Source of the DNA: Rhodospirillales bacterium
GTDB taxonomy: Bacteria; Pseudomonadota; Alphaproteobacteria; Micavibrionales; Micavibrionaceae
NCBI GenBank assembly: GCA_020638365.1
Contig: JACKIQ010000006.1
Span: 7,411 to 71,410 of the forward strand
DNA: 64,000 nt
Direction: 5' to 3'
In this document: positions 31,606-41,237 of the stretch, in pieces
Position numbering within the stretch: position 1 is the first letter of the stretch
Layout of the letters: each line of letters starts with the position of its first letter
Translations under genes and position numbers: made by a program
Notes under the pieces: generated by a model
Seen by the model: only the letters and a program-made list of their open reading frames with translations
Database searches by the model: none
Told to the model about the DNA's origin: nothing

Positions 31606-32103
31606 ATGAAGAGCCGTTTTTTGATGATTGGTTGCGCGATGCTGGCGTTGAGCGCTTGCACAAATAAAGATGATGCTGGTGACGTAAATACCGGCAATCA
31701 GCAAGCGGCGATGGCCAGCGACTGGGATACGATGGGCGCTCCTGCTCCCGGTTCGCGCGAGGAGTTCGTCCAGAATATCGGAGACCGCGTATTCTTCGAT
31801 TACGACAGCTACGATCTGCGTCCCGAGGCGCGGGCGACACTGGAAGCTCAGGCGCGCTGGCTGGGGCAGTATTCCAATCTCGGCATCACGATCGAGGGGC
31901 ATGCCGACGAGCGCGGAACCCGCGAATACAACCTTGCGCTGGGCGAGCGCCGGGCCAATTCCGTGAAGAATTACCTTGTGGCTCTGGGCGTCGATCCTTC
32001 GCGGGTCAGCACGATCAGCTACGGCAAGGAGCGTCCGGACGTTCTGGGAGCGGACGATTCCTCCTGGGCGCGTAACCGCAGAGGCGTCTCGGTTATTCAG
32101 TAA
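31606..32103 (+). CDS. pal: Peptidoglycan-associated lipoprotein Pal
   Basis: 165 residues. The lipoprotein Cys18 is in MLALSAC. The OmpA-type peptidoglycan-binding domain covers residues 60-165: RVFFDYDSYDLRPEA, then ITIEGHADERGTREYNLALGERRA. It links the outer membrane to peptidoglycan as part of Tol-Pal. The ATG at 31606 is preferred over the GTG one codon upstream; both are near AAGGAG at 31591. tolQ, tolR, tolA and tolB are not next to it, which differs from the usual contiguous order. Confidence 0.96.
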   Translation: MKSRFLMIGCAMLALSACTNKDDAGDVNTGNQQAAMASDWDTMGAPAPGSREEFVQNIGDRVFFDYDSYDLRPEARATLEAQARWLGQYSNLGITIEGHADERGTREYNLALGERRANSVKNYLVALGVDPSRVSTISYGKERPDVLGADDSSWARNRRGVSVIQ

Positions 32104-32121
32104 CCGTTGGCGAATGGACCG

Positions 32122-32979
32122 ATGATCTTTTCACGACGTATCGTTCGCAGCGCTCTTATCTGTTCGGCGGCGGCCCTTGCGCTTTATGCGTCCGGGCCTT
32201 TGCCCGTTGCGGCGCAGAACGCGGCGGCGATGGAAATCCGCATGCAGGAGCTTGAGCGCGAGATCCAGAGGCTGAACGGGGTGATCGAGGAACAGAGTTT
32301 CGAGATCAACAGCCTCAAGGCCCGTCTTGAAAAGGCGTTGAGCGATCTTACGCTCCGGGTGCGGGCGCTTGAGGGCGGGGGTTCCGTGTCTTCCGGCGGG
32401 GCGGCATCGACAAATTCCGGGTACGATCCCTACACTTCCGGTTCCTCGTCGATGGGCAGCACGTCGGTCGTCGAGCCTGCGCCACGGACGCCCAACTCCT
32501 CTTTCAATTACGTTCCGCCGGAGACGACCGCGAACGATCAGGCCGGAGGGCCGATGGATAGCGTATCTAGTCCGCAGTCCATGTCGCTGCCTGCAGATAC
32601 GCCTCTGGTCGCGTACGAGAGCGCGTTCGGCCTGCTGAAGAAGAGCGATTTCAAGGGCGCTGAAGTGCAGTTCGCCGCGTTTCTCAAGAAATTCCCGGAC
32701 AGCCATCTCGTTCCCAACGCCAAGTACTGGTACGGGGAGACGTTTTATGTGCGGGGCGATTACGAGAAGTCGGCGCGCGTTTTCGCCGAAGCCTATCAGG
32801 ACAACCCGAAGGGGCCCAAGGCTGCGGACAATCTTCTGAAGCTCGGACTTTCGCTGGCCGGGCAGAAGAAGAAGGACGACGCATGCATCGCGCTCAAGAA
32901 GCTGGAGGAGGATTTCTCCAATACCGCCGGGCCGATCATCCGCCGCGCCAAACAGGAAATGAACACTCTTGGCTGCTGA
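32122..32979 (+). CDS. cpoB: Tol-Pal system coordinator CpoB (YbgF)
   Basis: 285 residues. A signal peptide (to about residue 31, PVAA-QN) leads to a coiled coil (MEIRMQELEREIQRLNGVIE, then LKARLEKALSDLTLRV), a Ser/Gly/Pro linker and a C-terminal TPR domain (SAFGLLKKSDFKGAEVQFAA, AKYWYGETFYVRGDYEKSAR). CpoB couples PBP1B and Tol function during constriction. The start at ATG 32122 is chosen over an upstream TTG at 32107. It follows pal by 18 bp and is followed by tilS. Confidence 0.94.
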   Translation: MIFSRRIVRSALICSAAALALYASGPLPVAAQNAAAMEIRMQELEREIQRLNGVIEEQSFEINSLKARLEKALSDLTLRVRALEGGGSVSSGGAASTNSGYDPYTSGSSSMGSTSVVEPAPRTPNSSFNYVPPETTANDQAGGPMDSVSSPQSMSLPADTPLVAYESAFGLLKKSDFKGAEVQFAAFLKKFPDSHLVPNAKYWYGETFYVRGDYEKSARVFAEAYQDNPKGPKAADNLLKLGLSLAGQKKKDDACIALKKLEEDFSNTAGPIIRRAKQEMNTLGC

Positions 32980-33028
32980 CGGACGGGCCGGGGGGACACC
33001 GATCCGGCAAGAGGATTTCTCTACAATC

Positions 33029-34021
33029 ATGACATCCCGGTTCAAGGGGACCGCCGTTTTATCGGGCGGCGGCGTGGCTGTCGGCGTGTCCGGAGGTCCG
33101 GACAGCATGGCGCTGTGTCATCTTCTGGCGCAATGGGTTTCAGGCGAGAACGGTTTGCTTCACGCCTTCACGGTGGATCACGGGTTGCGCCCGGAATCGG
33201 AGAAGGAGGCGTGGGAGGTGGCCGAGCGCCTTTCGGAGTGGCCGGGGGTCACGCATCATATCCTGCGCTGGGATCATGAAGGTGAGGTCGTTGACACGCG
33301 CATACAGGAGGCGGCCAGAACCGCACGATACGACCTGATGCGCGAATTAATGCGGGAGCTTGGGGTGACGCACCTGTTTCTTGCGCATCACAGGGACGAT
33401 CAGGCGGAAACCGTTTTGTTCCGGCTGGCGCACGGGTCGGGGCTGGACGGGTTGTGCGGCATGGCTGCACGGCAGGTCTTCGCCGAGGATTTCGTATTAT
33501 GCCGGCCCCTGCTGGGTTATTCCAAGGCGGATCTGATCGCGACCTGCGAAGAGCGCGGGCTTTTTTATCACCGCGATCCGTCCAACGAAGCCGAGGCCTA
33601 TGCGCGGGCGCGGATGCGCGGGTCGATGGAGGTTCTGGCGCACGAAGGGCTGACGCCCGAGCGTTTGTCGGTGACGGCGGGGCGGCTGGCGCGGGCGAAG
33701 GCGGCGTTGGATGAGATCGCAGAACACACGCGCGAAAAGGCGGTTATCGAAAATCTTTCCGGGCGCGCCGTTTTGTCTCTTGAAGTATTGCGGTCCGTGC
33801 CCGCGGAGATCGGGTTGCGGGTTCTGCTGGCCGTTATGGGGGAGCTTGTGCCACCCGATCCTTACGGGCCGCGGCTGGAGAGGGTGGAAACGCTTTTTGC
33901 AGACCTGATGAAACCGGAAGCTTTTCGCAAACGAACTCTTAGCAAGATCGTCTTCGAGCGGAAGGACAAAACGCAGAGCATTATTCTTACGCTGGAGGCG
34001 AGGGCGGGTGAAAAAGTGTAA
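33029..34021 (+). CDS. tilS: tRNA(Ile)-lysidine synthase TilS
   Basis: About 330 residues. The PP-loop SGGPDS (residues 21-26) starts the ATP-pyrophosphatase domain, with HAFTVDHGLRPESEKEA and LAHHRDDQAETVLFRLAHGSGLDGL, the latter diagnostic for TilS. It converts C34 of a minor tRNA(Ile) to lysidine so that AUA is read correctly. A TTG at 32969, inside the cpoB end, is in frame; the ATG at 33029 is the simplest start, though its GAGG is 14 bp away, so the start is uncertain. Confidence 0.94.
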   Translation: MTSRFKGTAVLSGGGVAVGVSGGPDSMALCHLLAQWVSGENGLLHAFTVDHGLRPESEKEAWEVAERLSEWPGVTHHILRWDHEGEVVDTRIQEAARTARYDLMRELMRELGVTHLFLAHHRDDQAETVLFRLAHGSGLDGLCGMAARQVFAEDFVLCRPLLGYSKADLIATCEERGLFYHRDPSNEAEAYARARMRGSMEVLAHEGLTPERLSVTAGRLARAKAALDEIAEHTREKAVIENLSGRAVLSLEVLRSVPAEIGLRVLLAVMGELVPPDPYGPRLERVETLFADLMKPEAFRKRTLSKIVFERKDKTQSIILTLEARAGEKV

Positions 34022-34136
34022 AAACCCTGCAAAATCGGCGAAAATCCGAGCAAAAAATGAGGATTTATTCAGAAATGATGTGCTAAAGTGAGTTATGCGT
34101 CCCTGTTATTTTCTATAATTACTCCGGTGAGCAAAA

Positions 34137-36020
34137 ATGAACCGTAATATCGTAGTCTGGCTTGGCGTTGCCCTTTTGATCATGTTTATCGTCACCCTTA
34201 TGGGGCAGGCGCAGGATCCGATGATGCGCGGGGCGAAGGAAATCGCCTACACGGACTTTGTCGCGCAGGCCAAGAACGGCGATATCAACGAGATTACCGT
34301 CAAGGGCGACCGGATTACCGGAACGTATGCCAATTCTCCGGAAATGTTCTATACGCTTATTCCTTTTCAGGAGAACGTCATTGAGCGCGTGATCGACACG
34401 CGGGTCAAGGTGGTGACACGGCCGATGGAACAACCCGGTCTGTTGATGCAGATATTGATTTCGCTGCTGCCGGCGATTTTGATCGTCGGGGTTTGGATAT
34501 TCTTCATGCGGCAGATGCACGGGCGCGGAGGCGGCGGGGCTATGGGCTTCGGCAAATCACGGGCGCGGCTGCTGACCGAACGGCACGGGCGCGTGACGTT
34601 CGAGGACGTGGCGGGGATCGAGGAAGCCAAGGACGAATTGCAGGAAGTCGTCGAGTTCCTGAAGGATCCGCAGAAGTTTCAGAGACTGGGAGGAAAAATT
34701 CCCAAGGGCGCCTTGCTGGTCGGGCCGCCGGGAACGGGTAAGACGCTGATCGCGCGTGCTGTTGCCGGAGAAGCCGGGGTGCCGTTCTTTACGATTTCGG
34801 GTTCGGATTTCGTGGAGATGTTCGTGGGCGTGGGCGCGAGCCGGGTGCGCGACATGTTCGAACAGGGCAAGAAGAACGCGCCGTGCATTATCTTTATCGA
34901 CGAGATCGACGCGGTCGGGCGTCACCGCGGGGCCGGGTACGGCGGCGGGAACGACGAACGCGAGCAGACGCTCAACCAGTTGCTGGTGGAAATGGACGGG
35001 TTCGAGACATCCGAAGGTGTTATTATTCTGGCAGCGACCAACAGGCCGGACGTTCTGGACCCCGCCTTGCTGCGGCCAGGCCGTTTCGACCGTCAAGTGA
35101 CCGTGCCTCTGCCGGACGTTAAGGGGCGGGAGAAGATCCTCAAGGTGCATATGAAGAAGGTTCCGCTTTCCAGTAACGTGGACGCGGCGATTATCGCGCG
35201 CGGAACGCCGGGGTTTTCCGGGGCGGAGCTGGCCAATATCGTGAACGAGGCCGCTTTGATGGCGGCGCGCAAGAACAAGCGCGTTGTCACGATGGAGGAT
35301 TTCGAGGCGGCCAAGGATAAGGTCATGATGGGAGCGGAGCGCCGGTCAATGGCCATGAACGAGGAAGAAAAGAAGCTGACCGCCTATCACGAGGCAGGGC
35401 ACGCGCTGGTCGCCCTGCACGAGCCGGAGTCGGACCCGATCCACAAGGCGACGATCGTGCCGCGCGGATCCGCTTTGGGGATGGTTATGCGTCTGCCCGA
35501 AGGGGACCGTTACAGCTATTCGCTGGCGAAAATGCGGGCGAACCTTTCGGTCGGTATGGCCGGGCGGGTGGCCGAAGAGCTTATATTCGGCAAGGATTAC
35601 GTGACGAACGGCGCTTCCGGTGATATCCAGCAGGTCAGTTCGATGGCGCGGGCAATGGTCATGCGCTGGGGTTTAAGCGAAGAAATCGGGATGGTCGATT
35701 ATGGAGACGATCCTGCGAGTTATCAGGGGCGGCGTATTTCCACAACCATGTCGAATAAAATTGATGCGGAAGTGCGGCGTTTTATCGACGAGGGTTATCA
35801 GAAAGCAAAGCAGATCATCACGGAACATATCGACGATCTGCACACAATCGCCAAGGCGTTGCTTGAATACGAGCTGCTGTCCGGTGACGAGATCAAGGCG
35901 CTATTGCGCGGAGAAGCGATTATCCGGGACGAGCCGGACGATTCCGGCCATGCCGCTCCGGCGCGTCCGTCCGTTCCGACAAGCGGAAGTTTCGGCGGCG
36001 GTCAACCGCAGGAAGCCTGA
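34137..36020 (+). CDS. ftsH: ATP-dependent inner-membrane zinc protease FtsH
   Basis: 627 residues. Two membrane segments (about 5-22 and 103-123) flank a periplasmic domain. The AAA module has Walker A GPPGTGKT (196-203), Walker B CIIFIDEIDAVGRHRG and the SRH region (ATNRPDVLDPALLRPGRFDR). The protease zinc motif HEAGH is at residues 418-422. It degrades misassembled membrane proteins and regulators such as LpxC. The order tilS-ftsH-glmM is standard in alphaproteobacteria. The C-terminal tail (APARPSVPTSGSFGGG) is disordered. Confidence 0.97.
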   Translation: MNRNIVVWLGVALLIMFIVTLMGQAQDPMMRGAKEIAYTDFVAQAKNGDINEITVKGDRITGTYANSPEMFYTLIPFQENVIERVIDTRVKVVTRPMEQPGLLMQILISLLPAILIVGVWIFFMRQMHGRGGGGAMGFGKSRARLLTERHGRVTFEDVAGIEEAKDELQEVVEFLKDPQKFQRLGGKIPKGALLVGPPGTGKTLIARAVAGEAGVPFFTISGSDFVEMFVGVGASRVRDMFEQGKKNAPCIIFIDEIDAVGRHRGAGYGGGNDEREQTLNQLLVEMDGFETSEGVIILAATNRPDVLDPALLRPGRFDRQVTVPLPDVKGREKILKVHMKKVPLSSNVDAAIIARGTPGFSGAELANIVNEAALMAARKNKRVVTMEDFEAAKDKVMMGAERRSMAMNEEEKKLTAYHEAGHALVALHEPESDPIHKATIVPRGSALGMVMRLPEGDRYSYSLAKMRANLSVGMAGRVAEELIFGKDYVTNGASGDIQQVSSMARAMVMRWGLSEEIGMVDYGDDPASYQGRRISTTMSNKIDAEVRRFIDEGYQKAKQIITEHIDDLHTIAKALLEYELLSGDEIKALLRGEAIIRDEPDDSGHAAPARPSVPTSGSFGGGQPQEA

Positions 36021-36044
36021 TCTTCAGTGTTTTTTATGTTATTT

Positions 36045-36968
36045 TTATGCCGGGAAGGGTTCCGGGTCCGTTCCCGATAATCCGCCCGGTTCCTGCGCAC
36101 GTTCGGTGCTGCGGTTCATCGCATTCAGACCGGGAATCGATTCCGAGAAAATCAGGTCTCTCCGGGGGCTGTTTTCTACAAACGTCAGATAGTTTTCCAG
36201 CATGGCGCAGAATCGCTCCCTGCCGGATTCGCCCGCAATCGTGTCGTTGCGGATTTCAAAACCGAAATAGGGTAGACCCGTGTTTTTCTCAACAAGCTGA
36301 GCCGCCGAGATCGCGACGCGTTCGGGAAGGAAATAGGGAAGGCGGCTGATATAGCGCATTCCGCTTTTTTCGCTCAGAAATTCGCAGGACGCCTGCGCCA
36401 ACGGGTGTCCTTCGTCCAACGTGAGCATGCCGACCTCGCTTTCGCGCGCCCGACCCTGCCAAGACGGGGTAAAGGAGTGCATGTCGATCAGAAGCACGGC
36501 TCCGAATTCCTCCTTCTTTTTCTTAACAAGGTCTGATAAAGCGTTGTGGTAAGGCCAATAAACAGATTGCATTCGTCCTTCACGTTCTTCGGGCGTTACA
36601 ATATGCGAAGCATTGCCGTGTATCGGAAAATCGTCCCACTCCGAAGAGGTTTCCGCTATCGCCAGCTCGGGCATCCTGTTTACATCAGCGACCAGCCGGG
36701 AATAATTGCTCCAGACGAAGGAAGCCTGCGAAAAGCGTGGGATCATGGATTCGAAAAGGGTCGCCATATGCAGGTCGCTGGCTTCGTGGGCCGCGGCGAA
36801 CCAGGCGCGTTCCATTCCGAGCGGTTTTTCACGATCTCCGAATACGGCCAGCCCGTTATGAGGGCCGGAGAAAATGACCGGGCCGTTGCCTTCATGGACC
36901 GTTACGGGTTCAGGTAAGTCAGCTTTTGAACCTAACACCTTGGAGTAATGGAAAAAATCGCCTTTCAT
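36045..36968 (-). CDS. N-formylglutamate amidohydrolase-like protein
   Basis: 307 residues from the ATG at 36968; the frame is open further up to 37160 but would then run over the glmM start. Family marks are VIFSGPHNGLAVF near the N-terminus, YSRLVADVNRMPEL, the AVLLIDMHSFTPSW block (metal-binding Asp-x-His) and YFGFEIRNDTIA near the end. These proteins split N-formylglutamate or similar amides. It lies convergent to ftsH and divergent from glmM, with no histidine-degradation genes nearby, so a role in Hut is doubtful. Confidence 0.85.
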   Translation of the reverse strand: MKGDFFHYSKVLGSKADLPEPVTVHEGNGPVIFSGPHNGLAVFGDREKPLGMERAWFAAAHEASDLHMATLFESMIPRFSQASFVWSNYSRLVADVNRMPELAIAETSSEWDDFPIHGNASHIVTPEEREGRMQSVYWPYHNALSDLVKKKKEEFGAVLLIDMHSFTPSWQGRARESEVGMLTLDEGHPLAQASCEFLSEKSGMRYISRLPYFLPERVAISAAQLVEKNTGLPYFGFEIRNDTIAGESGRERFCAMLENYLTFVENSPRRDLIFSESIPGLNAMNRSTERAQEPGGLSGTDPEPFPA

Positions 36969-37098
36969 CCCGCAAGCCAGCCCAGTGTTTTTTTTAGACC
37001 TTAATCTTGCCATAAGCTTTAGGCGCAGACAAGAAAATCGTTGAAAAAGCTTGCATTTTTGAAGCCGGGCATTGTAAAGCTGCGCGGTTACGGATTTA

Positions 37099-38478
37099 AT
37101 GACGGCTATGAGCAAAAAGACCCAATATTTCGGAACGGACGGGATTCGGGGAAAGGCCAATCAGTTTCCCATGACTGCGGAGATGGCGCTTAAAGTCGCC
37201 ATGGCGACAGCGATCGTCCTGCGCGACGCGCGGAACGGGGGGCATATGGACCGGGCGGTGATCGGGAAGGATACGCGGCTTTCCTGCTATATGCTTGAAC
37301 AGGCCATGACTGCAGGTTTTTTGGCAATGGGTATGGATGTCATCCTTGTCGGGCCGATTCCCACGCCGGGGATCGCCGGGCTGGCACGATCGTTGCGCGC
37401 AGATGTAGGCGTGATGATTTCGGCTTCGCATAATCCCTATACGGATAACGGGATCAAGCTGTTCGGGCCGGACGGATACAAGCTGGACGATGCTATCGAG
37501 CAGAGGATCGAGGAACTGGTCGAGCGCGACCTGTCCGCCGATCTGGTTTCGCCGGAAAATCTCGGGAAGGCCAGCCGGCTTGACGACGCGCTGGGGCGGT
37601 ATATCGAGTCGATCAAGCGGAGCCTGCCGCGGCATGAAAATTTCGACGGGCTTAAGGTCGTGGTCGATTCCGCGAACGGGGCGGCCTACAAGGTCGCTCC
37701 GCAGATCCTGTGGGAACTGGAGGCGGAGGTTATCGCCATCGGAAACCGTCCGGACGGGCGGAATATCAACGAGGGGTTCGGCGCGACGAGTACGGCGGCT
37801 TTGCAGGAAGCGGTGGTTCGCGAGGGCGCGGATGTCGGGATCGCGCTGGACGGGGACGGGGACCGCCTGATTGTGGTGGATGAAAGCGGCCGTGTGATTG
37901 ACGGCGACCAGATCATGGCCTGTCTTGCGGTTTCGATGAAGGAGAAGGGGACGTTACGCGGGGATAGCGTTGTAGCCACCGTGATGTCCAATCTCGGGCT
38001 TGAGCGTTTTCTGGGCGGGCACGGGATCAAGCTTTTGCGTGCGCCTGTGGGCGACCGCTATGTCGTGGAGAAAATGCGGCAGGAAGGCGTCAATCTGGGC
38101 GGAGAGCAGTCGGGTCATATCGTCCTGTCCGACCATGCGACGACGGGGGACGGGCTGCTGGCGGCCTTGCAGGTTTTAAGCCTCTTGAAGGCGCAGGGTC
38201 TCAAGGCGAGCGCGGTGTTGAACTCTTTTACGCCTTTGCCACAGATCTTAAAAAACATCCGCTTTCAAAAAGGCGGGCATCCCATGCAAGACGCAGCCGT
38301 GAAAACAGCGATTGAAAAGGCTGAGAGCCGGTTTAACGGGTCCGGGCGCGTATTGGTCCGGGAGTCCGGCACTGAACCGCTGATTCGCGTGATGGCCGAG
38401 GGGGATGATCCGGCTCTGGTCGAAGGTGTCGTTAACGATTTGTGCGAAGTGATTGAAAAAGTCTCTCAATCAGGCTAA
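37099..38478 (+). CDS. glmM: Phosphoglucosamine mutase GlmM
   Basis: 459 residues. The early block YFGTDGIRGKAN, the active-site serine loop ISASHNPYTDNGIKLFG (Ser110), the metal loop ALDGDGDRLIVVDE and the sugar-binding GEQSGHI are all present. It converts glucosamine-6-phosphate to glucosamine-1-phosphate for UDP-GlcNAc, feeding peptidoglycan and LPS. The start at 37099 has ACGGA 5 bp upstream; an ATG three codons later (37108) is also possible. Confidence 0.97.
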   Translation: MTAMSKKTQYFGTDGIRGKANQFPMTAEMALKVAMATAIVLRDARNGGHMDRAVIGKDTRLSCYMLEQAMTAGFLAMGMDVILVGPIPTPGIAGLARSLRADVGVMISASHNPYTDNGIKLFGPDGYKLDDAIEQRIEELVERDLSADLVSPENLGKASRLDDALGRYIESIKRSLPRHENFDGLKVVVDSANGAAYKVAPQILWELEAEVIAIGNRPDGRNINEGFGATSTAALQEAVVREGADVGIALDGDGDRLIVVDESGRVIDGDQIMACLAVSMKEKGTLRGDSVVATVMSNLGLERFLGGHGIKLLRAPVGDRYVVEKMRQEGVNLGGEQSGHIVLSDHATTGDGLLAALQVLSLLKAQGLKASAVLNSFTPLPQILKNIRFQKGGHPMQDAAVKTAIEKAESRFNGSGRVLVRESGTEPLIRVMAEGDDPALVEGVVNDLCEVIEKVSQSG

Positions 38479-38537
38479 CCATTACGCTGGCTTTATTTCC
38501 AATTTTTAAGACAGGCATAGTTTTTCCGGAGCGAAGA

Positions 38538-39716
38538 ATGAGCAACGATAGCGCCGAACTCGCCCTGCTGCCTAACGGCTTCGAGGATCTGCTGCCCCCG
38601 CAGGCGGATATCGAAGCTCAATCCATTTCTACGCTGATCCAGACGTTTTCGGGGTTCGGATATCAACGCATCAAGCCGCCCCTTCTGGAATTTGAGGACA
38701 GTCTGCTTGCGCCTGGACCGGGGGAGAGGCTGGCGGGGGAGACGTTCAGGCTGATGGACCCGGTGACGCACCGGATGCTGGGGTTGCGTTCCGACATTAC
38801 ACCGCAGATCGCGCGGATCGCCAGTTCAAGGCTTGCACGGGAATCGCGGCCACTTCGCCTGACTTATGCCAATGACGTGTTACGGACCAAGGGCAACCAG
38901 TTGCGCACCGTGCGGCAGTTCTGCCAGGTCGGGTGCGAGATTATCGGCGATAACGGGGCGGAGAGCGATGTCGAGATCTGCGTTCTTGCGGTTCTGGGCT
39001 TGAAGGCGCTGGGTTTCGGGGCTGTGACGCTGGATATGACTATTCCGGGGTTTGCAGGAGCCCTGATTCCGCGGGATGCGGATTCCGAAACGGTTCAGGC
39101 GATCCGGCGTGCGGTCTTACAAAGGGACCGGGACCTGCTGGCCAGCCTTAAAGGGGCAGAAGCCGGGGCGCTGTCGCATGTCATGGAGATATCGGCGGGG
39201 ACGAAAAATGCGGAAACCCTGTTTGAGGGCCTCGACGACACGATTCTCCCGCGCGAGATGCAGTGGGATATTGCGCGGCTGAAAACCGTGTGCGAAGGCA
39301 TAGCGTGCGCACTTGACGAGCTTAAAATCATGGATATTTCCGTAACAGTTGATCTTTTGGAGCAGGCCGGTTTCGATTATCACCGCCATCTCGGTTTTAC
39401 GCTGTTTTCACCCAAAGTTCACGGGGAGCTGGGGCGCGGAGGCTGTTATGACGTGCGGTTCGGAAAAAGCGGTGAAAGCGAAACAGCGAAAGGGTTTACC
39501 CTTTATATGGATACGATCCGTAAAGCCTGCAAAAGCGTAACGGTCAAAGGCCAAGTGTTTGTTCCCGCGGAAGCGAAATGGTCGGAGATCAGAGATCTGC
39601 AAGCGCAGGGACATGTTGTCGTTCGCGGGACAGGAACAGGGGACGATGGGGCAATCGCCCGATGTTCGCACCGTTATGAGGGCGGGAAGGTCGTTTCAAA
39701 CAAGGGCAGCAGTTAA
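38538..39716 (+). CDS. hisZ: ATP phosphoribosyltransferase regulatory subunit HisZ
   Basis: 392 residues of the histidyl-tRNA-synthetase-like HisZ family. The opening LLPNGFEDLLPPQA and motif 2-like RLAGETFRLMDPVTHRMLGLRSDITPQIARI are typical, and the histidyl-tRNA ligase anticodon domain is missing. It activates the short-form HisG in the first step of histidine synthesis. hisG is not adjacent. hisZ directly before purA is a common alphaproteobacterial order. Confidence 0.95.
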   Translation: MSNDSAELALLPNGFEDLLPPQADIEAQSISTLIQTFSGFGYQRIKPPLLEFEDSLLAPGPGERLAGETFRLMDPVTHRMLGLRSDITPQIARIASSRLARESRPLRLTYANDVLRTKGNQLRTVRQFCQVGCEIIGDNGAESDVEICVLAVLGLKALGFGAVTLDMTIPGFAGALIPRDADSETVQAIRRAVLQRDRDLLASLKGAEAGALSHVMEISAGTKNAETLFEGLDDTILPREMQWDIARLKTVCEGIACALDELKIMDISVTVDLLEQAGFDYHRHLGFTLFSPKVHGELGRGGCYDVRFGKSGESETAKGFTLYMDTIRKACKSVTVKGQVFVPAEAKWSEIRDLQAQGHVVVRGTGTGDDGAIARCSHRYEGGKVVSNKGSS

Positions 39717-39748
39717 ACGTTTTTTTGATTTACGGAGGATAACGGATC

Positions 39749-41041
39749 ATGAGCAGCGTTGCCGTCATCGGCTCCCAGTGGGGTGACGAAGGGAAAGGAA
39801 AAATTGTCGACTGGCTTTCGAGCCGGGCAGATGTCGTCGTGCGTTTTCAGGGCGGGCATAATGCCGGTCATACGCTGGTCATCGACGGCAAGGAATACAA
39901 GCTGAATCTTCTGCCTTCGGGGATCGTGCGGAAGAACAAGCTTTCGATCATCGGGAACGGGGTCGTGGTCAGCCCGACAGCTCTTCTGAAAGAAATCAAG
40001 GCCGTGAAGGAGAAGGGGGTCGAGGTGTCGCCTGAAAACCTTCTGTTATCGGAGAGCGCAAACCTGATTCTATCTGTTCATATTGCGCTGGACGAGGCGA
40101 TGGAGATCGCGCGGGGCGGGAATCCCATAGGGACTACAAAACGCGGGATCGGGCCCTGCTACGAGGACAAGATCGCCAGACGCGGCGTGCGGGTGTGCGA
40201 TCTCAGGCATCCGGACGTCCTGCGGGAGAAGCTCGAGTCGATGATGCGCCATCATAATATTTTGCTCAAGGCGTACGGGCTGGACGCGGTCAGTCCGGAT
40301 AAGGTTTATGACGAGCTGATGGCTCTGGCTCCGGACCTGCTGTCCTATGCAGGGGTTGCTTGGCTAAAGCTTGATGAAGCCAAAACAGAGGGCAAAAAAA
40401 TCCTGTTTGAAGGAGCACAGGGAACGATGCTGGATATCGACCATGGAACATATCCGTTCGTGACCTCCTCCAACACCGTTGCAGCCTCTGCGTCTTCGGG
40501 AACGGGGATGGGGGTGAACGCGGTGAAATACGTTCTGGGCATTACCAAGGCCTATACTACGCGTGTGGGAACGGGGCCGTTTCCGACCGAGCTGAACGAC
40601 GAAACAGGCGAGTTTCTCGGTCAGAAGGGCAAGGAGTTCGGAACTGTGACCGGGCGCAAGCGGCGTTGCGGCTGGTTCGACGCCGTACTGGTTCGGCAGG
40701 CGGTCAAGCTTTCGGGGATGCAGGGGATTGCGCTGACCAAGCTGGATGTTCTGGACGGTCTGGACGAGATCAAGATCTGCGTGGGGTACGAGCTGGACGG
40801 TAAGCGGCTTGACTATTATCCGCCTTCGCAGGTGGATCAGGCACGGGTCAAACCTGTCTACGAGGCCGTGGAAGGATGGAAAGAAAGCACATACGGCGCC
40901 AGGACGTGGGCGGCCCTCCCCGCTCAGGCGATCAAGTATGTGCGTTATATCGAGGAATTAATCGAGGCTCCGGTCAGCATGCTTTCGACCAGTCCGGAAC
41001 GGGACGATACAATTCTCGTGCGCGATCCTTTTCTCGACTAG
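39749..41041 (+). CDS. purA: Adenylosuccinate synthetase PurA
   Basis: 430 residues, complete. The GTP loop GDEGKGK follows the first ten residues, then GGHNAGHT, the IMP site GTTKRGIGPCYEDK, and TGRKRRCGWFD. It joins IMP and aspartate using GTP, the first committed step to AMP. GGAGG about 12 bp upstream of the ATG is a good ribosome site. Length equals the family's usual size. Downstream about 200 bp carry no gene. Confidence 0.98.
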   Translation: MSSVAVIGSQWGDEGKGKIVDWLSSRADVVVRFQGGHNAGHTLVIDGKEYKLNLLPSGIVRKNKLSIIGNGVVVSPTALLKEIKAVKEKGVEVSPENLLLSESANLILSVHIALDEAMEIARGGNPIGTTKRGIGPCYEDKIARRGVRVCDLRHPDVLREKLESMMRHHNILLKAYGLDAVSPDKVYDELMALAPDLLSYAGVAWLKLDEAKTEGKKILFEGAQGTMLDIDHGTYPFVTSSNTVAASASSGTGMGVNAVKYVLGITKAYTTRVGTGPFPTELNDETGEFLGQKGKEFGTVTGRKRRCGWFDAVLVRQAVKLSGMQGIALTKLDVLDGLDEIKICVGYELDGKRLDYYPPSQVDQARVKPVYEAVEGWKESTYGARTWAALPAQAIKYVRYIEELIEAPVSMLSTSPERDDTILVRDPFLD

Positions 41042-41237
41042 CCTTCTTCTTGCGGAGCGACTTCAATCAAAATGTGGGCGGCGCGGCGAAGTCCGCGCTC
41101 GGCGTTTTACTTTTCAGGGAACGGCGATTACACTTTTTCATTACCCCGTTTTTTTGGGGGCATACCCGGAACGGCGGGAGTCACCGGATGTGACGGAAAT
41201 GCCAACAGGATGATGGCGAAAAGGAGTGTTTCCAGCG
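41042..41237. promoter_or_regulatory. Gap between purA and the degenerate-kinase gene
   Basis: 196 bp without a gene. CCCCGTTTTTTTGGGGG (41144-41160) is a weak hairpin and could end purA transcription. AAGGAG at 41221-41226 precedes the next start by 11 bp. Confidence 0.45.
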
